64,000 nt of DNA from Typhlomys cinereus. Taxonomy: Eukaryota; Chordata; Mammalia; Rodentia; Platacanthomyidae. The notes beneath the pieces are model-generated. The model ran no database searches. It was not told the DNA's origin and saw only the letters and a program-made list of their open reading frames with translations. Shown here one piece after another: positions 47,399 through 58,394 of the stretch. Every line of letters starts with the position of its first letter. Position 1 is the stretch's first letter. Made by a program: the position numbers and the translations under genes. The stretch is from assembly GCA_023101885.1 (NCBI GenBank), contig JALPQD010000390.1:1289257-1353256 (forward strand), in the 5' to 3' direction.

Positions 47399-48468
47399 TA
47401 CCAAACCCACCCAGCCCATCTTGAGACACTCATAGGTAAATCTATGTATTACCTTCAGTAATTGCAAGGATTATGAACAGGAGGGATGTGGTTGGAGGGC
47501 CACACCAGAAACAAGGAGAGAAGTGACCAGGTTACAGTAGAGAAAATAGACCTCCATCAAGGACTGCAAGAGAGAAATGTGACACCTAGTTAAGTTCACA
47601 GACATTTGTTCCTGATCATTTACAACAACTAAGGGGGTATGAACTCACCAGAAGGGGAGATCATATAGTCGGGCAGATTTAAAAGTAACCATTTTGCAAA
47701 TGGGTGATTGACCCCTCCCATTGGCAAATGCCATATGACCCTGCGATTCCACTTTTGGGTATAAGTATTACATCTACCCTTGAATGTGCTTTTATAATAA
47801 GACTCCAGTTTAACAGCTTTCTGTCTCTGGCCAGGGGGTGACATACAGTGCCCATCACGATGGAGTGAAGGGCATTGCAGGAGCAACAAAACTGCAAAAA
47901 AAAATCAACAAACCACAATCCAGAAGTTCAGAGACTCTATATCAACCACCTAGAACTAGGCCAGACTAATCTCTCCCCATCCTGAAGCTCAGGGACATTT
48001 GTGGAAGAGGGGGTGGTAAGAGTGTAAGAGCAAAAGGATGGGAGGAGCTATGATTTCCAAGATACTCCACACAAGTTAGGGCTGAAGCAATCATAATTGG
48101 ACATTGCATGCCCGGCGCAATGTCCAACACACTATTGACCTCACAAAGTCTAGCATCTGGTAAAGGCACCAAGATCCTTGGAGGCAAGGGATTGACAGCC
48201 ACAGTAGTGTTCCTATGCTTAAGGGGAACACAGGAAAGGGTTCAGGGAAATGCCACTGGGTCCTTGTACGTCATTGGAGAGGAGGGCCCAGAGGAGAGTC
48301 AGGCATGCACAAGAAAGGACTCTGGGAATTGGGGCGGGAGGGGTGAGGGGAGGGGGAGCAGGGGATTCGCGGGGGGGGGGGGGGGGGGGGGGGGGGAGAA
48401 GGGAACTGGCGTACCTATTAAGTTTGTATGAGCTGAAATAATAATAAAAAATGTATTACAAAAATAAA
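47399..48468 (+). mobile_element. L1 3'UTR with G26 run and templated insert
   Basis: Follows ORF2 directly. It includes 'ccagaaacaaggagaga', 'ctggccagggggtgac', 'ctctccccatcctgaag', a G-rich tract with 26 consecutive G (48371-48396), 'tttgtatgagctg' and an A-rich tail. At 47726-47763 it holds a 38-bp segment copied from ORF2 that the other 3'UTR copies lack. Confidence 0.9.
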
Positions 48469-48483
48469 AAATGTAATAATAAC

Positions 48484-49904
48484 ATTTACTTTTTTAAAAA
48501 ATATATAAATTAGTCTCTTATTAAATAAGAAAATAACACACAGATTATTACTATTAAAAAGATTCATTCATTAATTTTGGGATGTTAAATAATGGAACAC
48601 TTACTATGTAGAACACTAACTATGTAGAAAAGAATCATGTTCAAACCAATAATGGGAAGGAAACAATAGAAGAGCAAAATTAGAATTTCCATGTAACATC
48701 TTGATAATTTGATGTGGTCATTTGTACTTTACCACATTGAATTTAGACAAAACTATTGAAGTATTCAAGCCATGGGTTGCTGAGGAGTGAAGAGTAAAGA
48801 GACTCTCAAATATGAAAGTCAGTATACTGGAGAGAAAAAGAAAGAAATAAAAATTGTCACAGGGAAGAAGATATTACAAGTGTTTCAAACTGCTGACTTA
48901 CAACTAGGATTCAGATAGCACAAAGAAGAAAACATGCAAAATATGTGCACCTTAATTAAAATTTCAGTACACTTACATAAAAATAGAAGAATAGCTTACA
49001 AACATACAGGAGTACTAGAGAATGATGGAAAGAACTTTTTAAGATTTCGTTTTGTAAACTTTACATTATCATTCATGCAGATATTTTGTTGAGCTCCACA
49101 CAACCATGTATTTCTTTCTCTGACACTTGGCTCATGGTCACAAAATACTGTTCAATGTCAAAAGATATTTTGAGGTTTCTAATTTAGAAATGAATCATTA
49201 CTGTCTTCCAAGTATTTGAGGACAGCTAATCTGAGAAATATTCTACCTAACAAATACTCAGTTCAATAAAATATCCATACCAATAACTTCTGTACAAGGT
49301 TAATTAGTTCCTTTAGTTATATAGGAGAGTAGATGAAGGGAAAGAGTTAAATTTTAGAAAGTGGATATATATATATATATTTAGAATAGATTCATAAAAG
49401 TGAAAATGTTTGAATATTGACAATTTATTATTAAATAACTATGCAATTAAATACCTGTGCAATTACATAACATTTTTCAATGGCAGATTCCAAAAATACA
49501 CATGAGTTCACACTTCAAGATGCAGTACTATAAAGACCTTATAAGTGTGTCAGTTGAAACTGTTAACACACTTGCCAAGTACTAGAAAAGCGCACTAGCA
49601 AACATTATAATAGTTCACAGATGTGTTCCTGAATTAACACACCAGGAGATTTGTATAATTTTAGTTGGTGGCACATCATTTAATGAAAATAAACATTGTA
49701 CAAATAAGTTGTCTTAATTCTCTAACAGTGAATACCAACCAAAGATAAATATTTACTATTGCTTGAATGAGGGGTAAACCTTTTAGTTTGAATAATATAT
49801 AGAAATCTTTCTCAAATATCGTGTAAATATTTTTAAAATTTTCATTGTGAGTCTGATGTGGCTAAAGATATATCCAGAACCTCTGAGCTCAAAAGCCACA
49901 CCTT
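48484..49904. other. No gene or clear repeat seen
   Basis: About 1.4 kb of AT-rich non-coding sequence with a short (TA)n at 49369-49381. I recognise no L1, SINE or OR homology in it. Confidence 0.45.
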
Positions 49905-50240
49905 ATTTTTTAATTAAGCATAATTTTTTTATTTATCTAGTTTTACAAACTTGAAGGGTGGTTATTCCTTCTTCTCTCCCTCCCTTCCTACTCCCTTTCT
50001 TACTCTGCCCTCCCTTCAACAATGTCTTATTCTCCCTCCTCCTCCTTTTATCCTTTAGCCCCATTCCACTCTCACACCCTTCCCGATCTCACCCTTTTTC
50101 CTTCCCTCCTCCTCTCTTGATGCTTCTTGCTTTCTCCCTCCCATAATCCATTCCTCTATTTCCCACCCTTCTGCCTGTCTGCTTGTTTGTGTCCCTAGGT
50201 TCCCTTCAGGTTGTCTGCTATACTAGGGCTCAGGCCCATG
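49905..50240 (-). mobile_element. Old L1 3' end fragment
   Basis: 'tttttttatttatctagtt', 'ttacaaacttgaagggtgg' and a long CT-rich tract to about 50160, then 'ctagggctcaggcccatg', resemble the antisense L1 3'UTR in a diverged form. The open frame at 49958-50146 is the CT tract. Confidence 0.6.
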
Positions 50241-50672
50241 ACAAATTAAAGTGACCCTTCCTTGGGTAGACCCACTAATAGGACATTTTCATAAAAACAA
50301 TTTAATAGATCTATTCTCTACAAAATCACATGTTCATACTTTTGTATATGGACTGAACTTGCTTGTCAGGACTAAACTGATGAATAGGTTATTGTTTTAG
50401 GAAACAGTACATTTAAGTTTCATTATTCCCCTGTTGAATCACTAACATTAGACACTCAGTGTTTATGTGCCTTGTATTACATATCTACAATTCAGAACAG
50501 TTCTATTATAATTGAATATAATTACTTTTATCTAACAAATAGGTTATTCTTTATATGGATGGATTTTAAGACTGTGAAAAAATAAGAATGAATTAGAATT
50601 TTGGTGTTATACAATGATGAAGACTTACAAAATTAGCCTTTGACAAAGGGGTATTATATGTTCAAGAAAAAT

Positions 50673-50715
<43 letters not shown>

Positions 50716-50941
50716 TGCACTGGCAATTACTCCTAGCAAATGGAAACAAGATAATCAGTTCACCTTCATACTCATCTGTTTTCAGAATTTGAGGACAGCA
50801 TGTGATACATAAAATACTGTCTGAAAAATATGAATAAATAAGAAAATGAAAGAGAAAGGAGAAAGAGAAAGAATAAAAATAGTTGCACAAAGTTATATAA
50901 ACCTTTCCTATCATGTACAACAACATAGAGATAAGGAAATC
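50241..50941. other. No gene seen; (TA)n
   Basis: AT-rich. A (TA)n microsatellite at about 50680-50711 produces the Ile-Tyr repeat of the minus-strand open frame 50654-50926, which is not a gene. Confidence 0.5.
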
Positions 50942-50955
50942 AAAATGAGCATTCT

Positions 50956-51222
50956 TTTTTATTCAATTGTGCGTGTGTGCGTGCGCATGTGTGTGTGCGT
51001 GTGTGTGTAGAACCACGGGCGAATTCGGGAACCACCATGGACGCCTCCACCTCCTCCTTGTTTACTCTGTCTGGGGAGTCACAGGCTCCGCCCTACCAGG
51101 ACCAGAAAAGCAGGCCGCCCCCGCTTCTGCCCGGCATCTCTAAGTGGGGTCTAGTATTCAAACACAGGACCTTCTGCCTGCAAAGCAGAGGATTTAACCC
51201 CTGAGCCACCTCTCCAGCCCCC
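50956..51222 (-). repeat. tRNA-headed SINE, copy 5
   Basis: Reverse copy: A/T-rich tail, TG-rich stretch, 'gaattcgggaaccacc', 'atggacgcctccacctcc', 'tctgcctgcaaagcag', 'ctgagccacctctccag'. A 14-bp target-site duplication 'aaaatgagcattct' is at 50942-50955 and 51223-51236. Confidence 0.9.
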
Positions 51223-51299
51223 AAAATGAGCATTCTATATGTATATGTTCTTGCATTTATCTAGAAAGTTTATATGTAAATTTGTTTAAAAACTATAAT

Positions 51300-51454
51300 A
51301 TATTTTATTACATTTTTTTGCCTAGTTATACTAGCTCAATAAGTACCCCCTTCTTCCTTCCTCCTCCCTTCACTGTTGTCTCCCATTCTATTCTCAGCAC
51401 ATTCCCCTCCTTCTTACCTCTTTTCCTTCCCTCTTTCTCTCTTTTTTTAAGCAT

Positions 51455-51509
<55 letters not shown>

Positions 51510-52320
51510 TTTTTTATTCAATTATGCGTGTGTGCTTGTGCGTGTGTTTGTGTGTGTGTTGAACCAAGGGCGAATTCGGGAACCACCATGGACCGCCGCC
51601 ACCTCCTTGTTTTACTCTGCCCTGGGATTCACAAACTCCGCCCTATCAGTACCAGAAAGGCAGGCCTCCCCCCACTTCTGCCCGACGTCTATATGTGGGG
51701 TCTATGATCTGAACTCAGGACCTTCCACCTGCAAGACAGAGGCTTAACCCCTGAACCACCCCTCCAGCCCCCCTCCTTCCTTTCTTGATTCTTCCTGCTT
51801 TCTCCCTCCCTTCCTCCAGAGCATCTGTTAATGTGAGTGCTGAATTTCCCTCTGAGTCATCTGTACTAGTGAGGGTTCAAGACTCAGTAGCATTGCTTGG
51901 GGTCCCTTCTTGGGCTGCCTGCTAGTATGGGAATTCTGTTATGACTGTTTAACCGCTTGCCTCTAAGGATCCTACTGCTTGAAGCCTTCTCCTCTGTGAT
52001 CTGTGTTAGACTTTGGGGGTTGTTGATATATTAGCCATTGTGCAGATCAAGCAAGGCCAAATCCCATTGTGGACATATTCTGGCTGCTGCAGCCCTGACT
52101 CGTGTGGAGTTTCTTGCATATGGTTGATTCTCCCTATCTTTAGGCTCTTACACTCTTGCTGTCCCCTCTTGCCCAAGGTTCCCTGAGCTTTAAGATGGGA
52201 AGAAATTTGGCTGGTCTGGTTCTGGATAAATATTGTAAGATCTTTGGTGTTCTGAATTATGGTTTGTTGTTTTCAGTTTTGCTGTTCTTGCACTGCTGTT
52301 GGCTAAGAAAGCACACATCA
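51300..52320 (-). mobile_element. L1 3' end fragment split by a SINE
   Basis: 51300-51445 and 51773-52320 are L1 3'UTR in reverse ('ctagttatactagctcaa', 'taagtacccccttc', CT-rich tract; then 'tgcctctaaggatcctac', 'gttccctgagctttaagatg', 'gcactgctgttggct'). The SINE at 51447-51772 interrupts the CT-rich tract. It may belong to the same element as 52700-53257. Confidence 0.7.
51447..51772 (-). repeat. tRNA-headed SINE, copy 6, with expanded (TTTA)n tail
   Basis: Same SINE family in reverse, ending 'ccacccctccagccccc'. Its A-rich tail has expanded into about 60 bp of TTTA repeat (51452-51510). The open frames at 51282-51707 and 51532-51747 run across it and are not genes. Confidence 0.85.
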
Positions 52321-52699
52321 CAATAAACATGTTACGATCTCTATTAGTCTAAAAACTCAAAACATAGCACCTTCAGGTAGAATTACTTTTGTAAATATTG
52401 TTGAAAATCAATTTCCTTATAAAACTGAATATAGCAGATGTTATTTTAATGGATGCTGCCCATCCATTTAAAAGGATCTATAGAGTAAGGTATATATGTA
52501 CTAATAAAATCACACATCTTAGAAAAGTACACATAAATTAGATGACATGTAATTTTTATTTTTTTCTTTAAGTTTTTCTTATATGGTTGTGTTTAAATAA
52601 TATTCCACACCACCCCTTTCAGAAGCTGGTCTCATGCAAATATAGTAAAATTGAATTTTTTTGACATTAGACACCAAAAGATGTATTTTTTTTTGTTTG
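52321..52699. other. No gene seen
   Basis: AT-rich non-coding sequence between two L1-derived stretches; it could be a diverged part of the same L1, but nothing specific is recognised. Confidence 0.35.
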
Positions 52700-53257
52700 T
52701 GGGTGTTGTAAGACTTTCTGTTTGATTACATCATATTGAATTTTAACATTAGGATCCACTTATAAAGGAGAATATACAGTGTTTATCTGTCTCCATCTGG
52801 ATTGTTTCACTTAGTAGGCTTTCTTCCAGTTCTATCCATTTACTGGCAAATTTAATTAGTTCATCTTTCCCGGCAGATGAATGGTATTAAATTGTATATA
52901 TGTACCACATTTTCATTAACCATTAGTCAACAGGTGGGCATTTGGCATGATTCCATTTCTTTGGTATTGTGAAAAGATCTGCTATGAATGTGGTTGTCCA
53001 TGTGATTCTGTTACAGGATATATTGTTCTTTGGAGTATTCCTAGGTATAGCTGGGCCGTGTGTAATTTCAACCTTTTTAGGACCTTCCAAATTGAACTCC
53101 AAAGGAGCTGTATGAATTTACAATCTCACCAGCAATATATGAGTGTACCCTTTTCCCCACATCCACGCCAGCATTTATCGTTGTATGTTTTGTATCTCAG
53201 CCAGTCTAGCTTGAATGAGATGATATCTCAGGGTAGTTTTGATTTGCATTTCTCTAT
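52700..53257 (-). mobile_element. L1 ORF2 3' end fragment
   Basis: Antisense of the end of ORF2: 'ttaggatccacttataaag', 'ggcaaatttaattagttca', 'gtaccacattttcattaa', 'gggcatttggcatgattcc' and 'gagatgatatctcagg', in the order of the L1 at 13840-14480. Stops in all frames. Confidence 0.8.
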
Positions 53258-53627
53258 CCATTTCCAAGGATTTTTGTTTTGTTTTGAAACCCACTTAGTT
53301 GATCTCGTTTCTCTGTGTGTCCATGGATTGGGAACTCTCTATAGTGGCCTCTTAAGCTCCTTCATGGCTACACAGTTGAATGTGACAGTCTCTGGCTCGG
53401 AATCTGAGTTAGTAGCTCTGGACCAAGGGTCATGAGGCCCTTCCTGATAAATGATATTCCACATATTTTATTTCTCACTGTTTTCTTAAAATAAAGTTTA
53501 TAATTTCATACAATATAATATAAAAGTTATGATCCATTGGGGGCTGAGTATACATCATCCTTATGTGTCATTGTTTCTTTATTTATTCATATGATGATAA
53601 GCACCTATGCTATTTCTTGTGTGTGTG
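53258..53627. other. Unassigned
   Basis: 53258-53450 is less AT-rich and does not match the L1 or SINE text. The frame at 52947-53435 (162 codons) is mostly antisense L1, continues into this part and shows no domain. I cannot say what it is. Confidence 0.3.
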
Positions 53628-53728
53628 AGAGAGAGGGGGAGAGAAAGAGAAAGAGAGAAAGAGAGAGAGAGAAAGAAAGAAAGAAAGAAAAAGAAAGAAA
53701 GAAAGAAAGAATGAAAGAAAGAAAGAGC
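53628..53728 (+). repeat. (GAGA)n/(GAAA)n purine microsatellite
   Basis: About 100 bp of G/A repeat. Three open frames in and around it (53537-53734, 53579-53842, 53610-53834) are low-complexity artefacts. Confidence 0.9.
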
Positions 53729-53862
53729 TGGTAAACATCCAAGAGTGACACTGGGAATCATTCTCGATTGTTCTATGTCTTCTTTTCCTTTCTCTGCAGT
53801 TTCCCAGGCTCCATCTTTCAATGTTGAAATGCATGCAACCACTATTTACGCCCAGACTTTTT

Positions 53863-53942
53863 AAGTGGGATCTGTGTTCTAAACTCAGGACATTCTGTTT
53901 CCAAAGCTAAGGCTTAAACCTTGAGCCATCTCTCCAATGCAG
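53863..53942 (-). repeat. Old tRNA-headed SINE fragment
   Basis: 'aagtgggatctgtgttct', 'aaactcaggacattctg', 'taaggcttaaaccttgagc' and 'catctctccaatgc' correspond to the reversed head of the SINE found elsewhere in the window, more diverged and without its body. Confidence 0.65.
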
Positions 53943-54105
53943 CACTATTTCAATATCTCCTGCCTTGTCAAAATTCAGATCCAATAACTTGAATCCAGTA
54001 AATATAAGTCATTCTTTAGAAAATGTTCACACTATCTAAACAGCAGTTTTATTTCCCAGATTTTAGGTGAATACTTCTACTGAGGATAACTGCATTGGGT
54101 GTATG
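53943..54105. other. Short non-coding stretch
   Basis: Nothing recognised between the SINE fragment and the L1 target site. Confidence 0.4.
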
Positions 54106-54118
54106 AAAAGTGATAAAG

Positions 54119-54954
54119 GTCTGCAAGTAAGTAATGAGAAACCTGGTTAAGTTCACAGACGTTCTTTCCTGATCTCACCAGAAGGGGAGGGCATATAGTC
54201 TAGCAGATAAAAAGTAATCATTTTGCAAATGGGTGATGGACCCCTCCCTCACTGAGGTTTCCTACTTTTATTACATCTACCCTTGAATGTGCTATTATAA
54301 CAAGACTCCAGTTTAACAGCTTTTTGTCTCTGGCCAGGGGGTGACATAGAGTGCCCAGCAGGATGGAGTGAAGGGCATTGCAGGAGCAGCAAAACTGCAA
54401 AAGAAAATCAACAAACCACAATCCAGAACTTCAGAGACTCTATATCAATCACATAGAACTAGGCCAGCCTAATCTCTCCCCATCCTGGAGCTCAGGGACA
54501 TTTGCGGAAGAGGGGGCGGTAAGATTGTAAGAGCAAAAGGATGGGAGGAACAACGATTTGCAAGATTCTCAACAATAGTTGGGGCCAAAGCAATCATAAT
54601 GGGACTTTGCATGCCCTGCGCAATGTTCAGCGCACTGTTGCCCTCATAAAGTCTAGCATCTGTTAAGGGCACCGAGATCCCTGGAGGGAAGGGATTGACC
54701 ACCATAGTAGTGCTCCTATGCTTAAGGGGAACTAGAGAAAGGGCTTATGGAAATGCCACTGGGTCCTTATATGTCATCGGAGAGGAGGACCCAGTGGAGA
54801 GTCAGGTGTACACAATAAAGGACTCTCTGGGAATTGGGGGGGAGGCACTGGGGGATGGGCAGGGAGAGGAGGGGAAGGAGGGGGTTCGGGGAGAGGAGGG
54901 GGGAGGGAGGGAACTGGTAAAATATTTTAAAATGTATAATTACATTTTTAATAA
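54119..54954 (+). mobile_element. 5'-truncated L1 3'UTR
   Basis: Consists of L1 3'UTR ('gtctgcaagtaagtaatgag', 'ctggccagggggtgac', 'ctctccccatcctgg', G-rich tract 54820-54915, A-rich tail). Flanked by a 13-bp target-site duplication 'aaaagtgataaag' (54106-54118 and about 54955-54967). Here the 3'UTR has the ordinary 'ctcactgaggtttcctac' text (54247-54264) at the place where the large L1 has its extra insert. Open frames 54218-54421, 54469-54705 and 54695-54976 are chance. Confidence 0.9.
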
Positions 54955-54967
54955 AAAAGTGATAAAG

Positions 54968-56186
54968 ATGCTATAGCTCTAAAAATATGTATGAAAGTCA
55001 TGTATGAAAATGACTTTTACTCCCTGTTCTCTCTCTGGTAGTACCAATGGATGTGAAGAAGCGCTACCAAATAGTGTCTTCTGTAATGTTGGAGATGCTT
55101 CATCAATGAATCCCCTGTAGCTGTGTTAAATCCATCAGATCCACACAAGAGTGAGCCTCCAACATCATGGAAGGACTAACAACTCATGAAACACTTTTGT
55201 CCCTGAGAGACTATTGATCATTAATGCTGACTGTGGGATGAGGAGCTTCTATCTTTATGAGGAAGAATCCAACATATTTCTTTAATATCTCTAATTGCTC
55301 AAATATAGGACATAATATTGCTATGTAAAGCACCCTTTCATGTTGCACTCTATCATAAGGACATGTATGATTCCCATTTAATTGCACTTTGTTACACATC
55401 CTTCCTAACTTATTCATATCTCCATGTCCTACACACACACAGACTCTGGATTAACAACTCCACTTTCATTTCCCATGAATTCTTCATTTTCACATTCATA
55501 TAAGACTCTTGAATGATAGCATTTGATACATTCGATACGTCTTCCTTCAACTTGTTTTCAGCGACTGATTTGATGAAAGATAAATAATCTTAATGATGTC
55601 AGCCAAGATGTTTGGGAATTCCATATTAGAGTTGAAAAATTATTTATCTCTGGCACTCGCAAAATGGTGAAAGTTTAACATGGGGAAGAACATGCCCAAT
55701 CTCCAAAAAAGTTGTCCTCAGACTTGTGTGAATCTCTGTCTTTCTTTCCATCTGCCTTTCTCTCTTTCTGTATTTCTCTTTGTGTCTGTCTCTCTCCCTC
55801 TCATACACACACAAAGAAACATACATATATTTTAAAATATATGCAAGCTCTGAGTAAAAAGCAAAATATTACTCATATCATTGCATAAAAACTATGTACT
55901 CATACTAAGAAAAGCAGCTTTGCAATGGGACAGACATACTAGTGCTTAGAATAGATTAGAGGCCACACAAATCAGGTCATACAACAAAAGTGTAACAATA
56001 AAGTTTAATAATAATAACTAAAGTTTAAATGACAGTGTCGCCAACAAAATGTATTGAGAAAGCACATTTGCAGGTGTACAAGGATGTATCCTCATGTGTG
56101 TACAGACATTTAATATACTATATATGCATATGTATGTATATGCATATAACTTTTGTTGTTATTTATTCTGTGGATTATCCATTTTT
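54968..56186. other. Unit 4, 3'-side flank of OR
   Basis: From about 55240 it is colinear with unit 1 from 1230 (see there), including the B3-like remnant at 55703-55845. It is non-coding; the open frames 55211-55438, 55318-55503 and 55644-55826 are unsupported. Confidence 0.6.
55703..55845 (+). repeat. Decayed B3-like SINE (paralog of 1685-1832)
   Basis: 'aagttgtcctcagactt' followed by a TC-rich and CA-rich stretch and an A-rich end. It is at the same relative place as in unit 1, so it predates the duplication. Confidence 0.45.
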
Positions 56187-56461
56187 TAAAAATTTTTATT
56201 AATTATTCAATTGTGTGTGGTGTGCGGTGTGTGTGTGTGTGTGTGTGTAGAACCATGGGCAAATTCGGGGACCACCATGGACCACCTCCACCTCCTCTTT
56301 GTTTACTCTGCCCTGGGATTCACAGGCTCCATCCTACCAGGACCAGAAATGCAGGCTGCCCCCACTTCCGCCCGGCGTCTATACGTGGGGTCTAGGATAT
56401 GAACCCAGGACCTTCTGCCTGCAAGGCAGAGGCTTAACCCCTGAGCCACCTCTCCAGCCTC
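56187..56461 (-). repeat. tRNA-headed SINE, copy 7
   Basis: Reverse copy: poly(T)/A-rich tail, TG stretch, 'gaccaccatggaccacctcc', 'gcctgcaaggcagaggc', 'ctgagccacctctccag'. The target-site duplication 'ggattatccattttt' is at 56172-56186 and 56462-56476. Unit 1 has the empty site ('cattacccatttttgag', near 3137). Confidence 0.9.
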
Positions 56462-57452
56462 GGATTATCCATTTTTGAGATTTATAGAAACAAATATTTC
56501 TTCCAATTTTACACATTATTTTTAAGCTTAATTTTCTCATTTTGCTTATTAGAAATACAAAATTTTTGTCTCATTCTATACTTTTGTGTTCTGTGGGTTC
56601 TTACCACATTTCAATATTCTGATCCAAGTTACAGTTGTTTTTTTTTTTTTTCAACATTCATGGACTCAAGATTTGTATTTGTTCCTTTAATCCGCATTAA
56701 ATTATTTATTGTAATTGATAAAGGTTAGGACTATGATTTCATTCTTCTTCAGGTATGCATTCTTTTTAAGTACTGTATATTGAAATGCATTATTTGTTCC
56801 ATGTATGATCTTACAGAGCCATTTAAGCTAAATTGCTTATTGGTTCATGCTTATTGGTATAGGTGAAGGTAAGACAAGGATAGGGAATGAGAAAGAGAAA
56901 AGGAGCCTACCTGTGAAATAGAAACATTTGACCCCTTAAAGATGACTGGGATCTTAATAAAAGTCAATAGAATCATTGAACAAAATTTATAGAAATTAAA
57001 AAATTAAAATGTAAAGAATGTACATATATATATACATATACACTAAAATGTACATGACCTTAGACAATTTATTGTGATAATCTAAACACAAATAGGTAAC
57101 TAAAACTTCCTTTACAGCCACCATTTCCCTTGCTCAGACACAATTGACAACACTGTAACCTATTCATCTGGTTTCTTTAATAACTCTTTATTTCATACTA
57201 TCACATTTAGAAAATTGTGTAAACACATGACATTTAGAAAATTGTGTATCTCCATATATCACGTCTTCTCTTCAATAAAAAGTCGACCACTCTTTTCTTT
57301 GCTTATTCTGAAAGCATTTTGAAATTTGACTACAATGAAGAAGGATCATCTTTAAGTACATATGGAGCCCAATTCAAACGTCCTTCACATTACAAAAAAG
57401 AGAGGTATTTTGACATGTAAATAACATTAAAATTTCAGCTTCTACAAAATTT
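56462..57452. other. Unit 4 flank downstream of OR
   Basis: Non-coding and colinear with 3140-4075 of unit 1. Contains a poly(T) (56637-56651) and a short TA-rich repeat near 57025-57045. No gene seen. Confidence 0.55.
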
Positions 57453-58394
57453 TCACGAGAATATACTTTGTACCTTTCTCCCTGTCCTTAGAACAGCACT
57501 TTTCACATCTTTGTTCCTCAAGCTATATATGAAAGGGTTCAACAAGGGGATGACCAGTGTGTAAAAGATGGAAGTCACCTTGTCAGTATCAAAAGAGTGG
57601 CTGGACTGAGGTTGCACATACATAAATATCAAAGTGCCATAGAAGATGATGACCACAGTCAGGTGGGAGCCACATGTGGAGAAAGCCTTGCGCCTACCCT
57701 CAGCAGACTTCATTCTGAGAATGGCTATGAGGTTGAACGTGTAAGACAAGAGAATGACAAAAAGGGAGAAAATCAAATTTAAAGTAGAAAATACTAAAGC
57801 TATCAATTCTGATTCACGTGTATTTGAGCAGAGCAAAGAAATCAAGGGGAGACCATCACAGTAGAAATGACTGATGACATTGTAGCCACAGAAGGATGAA
57901 GTGAAAATCCTTGTGGTTACTAGGAGAGAGACAAAAGTACTGTAGAGATAACTAATTGCAACCAGGAACTGACATAACCTTTGAGACATAATGACAGTGT
58001 ACAGGAGAGGGTTACAGATGGCCACATAGCGGTCATAGGACATTGCAGACAGAATAAAAAGCTCACAAGCAATGAACACAATTAAGAAGGCTAGTTGTAT
58101 GGCACAAAAGTGAAAGGATATTGTATTTTGATCCATGACAAAATTTACCAACATCTTGGGTCCCACAGCTGTGGAATAACCAAGGTCACTGACAGCCAAG
58201 TGTCGGAGGAAGAAGTACATGGGCGTCTGCAGCCTGGCGTCCACCATGGTCAGGATGATCATGCTCAAGTTGCCTGCTGCTGAGATCACATAGATGATGA
58301 GGAACAGTCCAAACAATGGGGCCTGGAGTTCAGGGCGGTCAGTGATGCCCATGAGGATGAACTCAGTCACTGTTGTGAGGTTTCGTTTCTCCAT
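57453..58394 (-). CDS. Or8k: Olfactory receptor, OR8K-like (intact)
   Basis: Intact 313-residue odorant receptor, closest to the gene at 19587 and the pseudogene at 4076. Seen: MEKRNLT with N5 glycosylation site, GN at 41-42, PMYFFL at 58-63, C97, MSYDRYVAICNPL at 118-130, cysteines 169, 179 and 189, SY at 217-218, KAFSTCGSHL at 236-245, PLLNPFIYSLRN at 283-294. Differences from the 19587 product include a YTFNLIAIL end of TM5 instead of YLLILTAIL and NLSMI in TM1. The minus strand just before the start reads TGTCTGTCTCTAG then CAAGATCCT-ATG, so a splice acceptor from an upstream non-coding exon is likely. Function by family: odorant detection at the cilia membrane of olfactory neurons; ligand unknown. 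Confidence 0.95.
   Translation of the reverse strand: MEKRNLTTVTEFILMGITDRPELQAPLFGLFLIIYVISAAGNLSMIILTMVDARLQTPMYFFLRHLAVSDLGYSTAVGPKMLVNFVMDQNTISFHFCAIQLAFLIVFIACELFILSAMSYDRYVAICNPLLYTVIMSQRLCQFLVAISYLYSTFVSLLVTTRIFTSSFCGYNVISHFYCDGLPLISLLCSNTRESELIALVFSTLNLIFSLFVILLSYTFNLIAILRMKSAEGRRKAFSTCGSHLTVVIIFYGTLIFMYVQPQSSHSFDTDKVTSIFYTLVIPLLNPFIYSLRNKDVKSAVLRTGRKVQSIFS

Larger units (their letters stand above)
42461..48468 (+). mobile_element. L1 retrotransposon, about 6.0 kb, inactive
   Basis: Contains a short GC-rich 5' remainder (42463-42550), ORF1, ORF2, a 1.07-kb 3'UTR and an A-rich tail. Flanked by 'aaaatgtaataac' (42448-42460) and 'aaaatgtaataataac' (about 48468-48483), a near-perfect target-site duplication. 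ORF1 has two frameshifts and ORF2 at least six lesions, so it cannot move by itself. With only about 85 bp before ORF1, the promoter part of the 5'UTR is absent. It is the youngest-looking large L1 of the window, and its 3'UTR is the reference for the truncated copies. Confidence 0.9.

Noticed and set aside
52947..53435. 162-residue open frame
   Set aside because: The first two thirds are antisense L1 ORF2; the rest is unassigned sequence without protein features.
57597..57782. Plus-strand open frames opposite the OR genes (also 20262-20537 and 58095-58283)
   Set aside because: Antisense shadows of OR coding sequence; they recur at the same place only because the ORs are paralogous.
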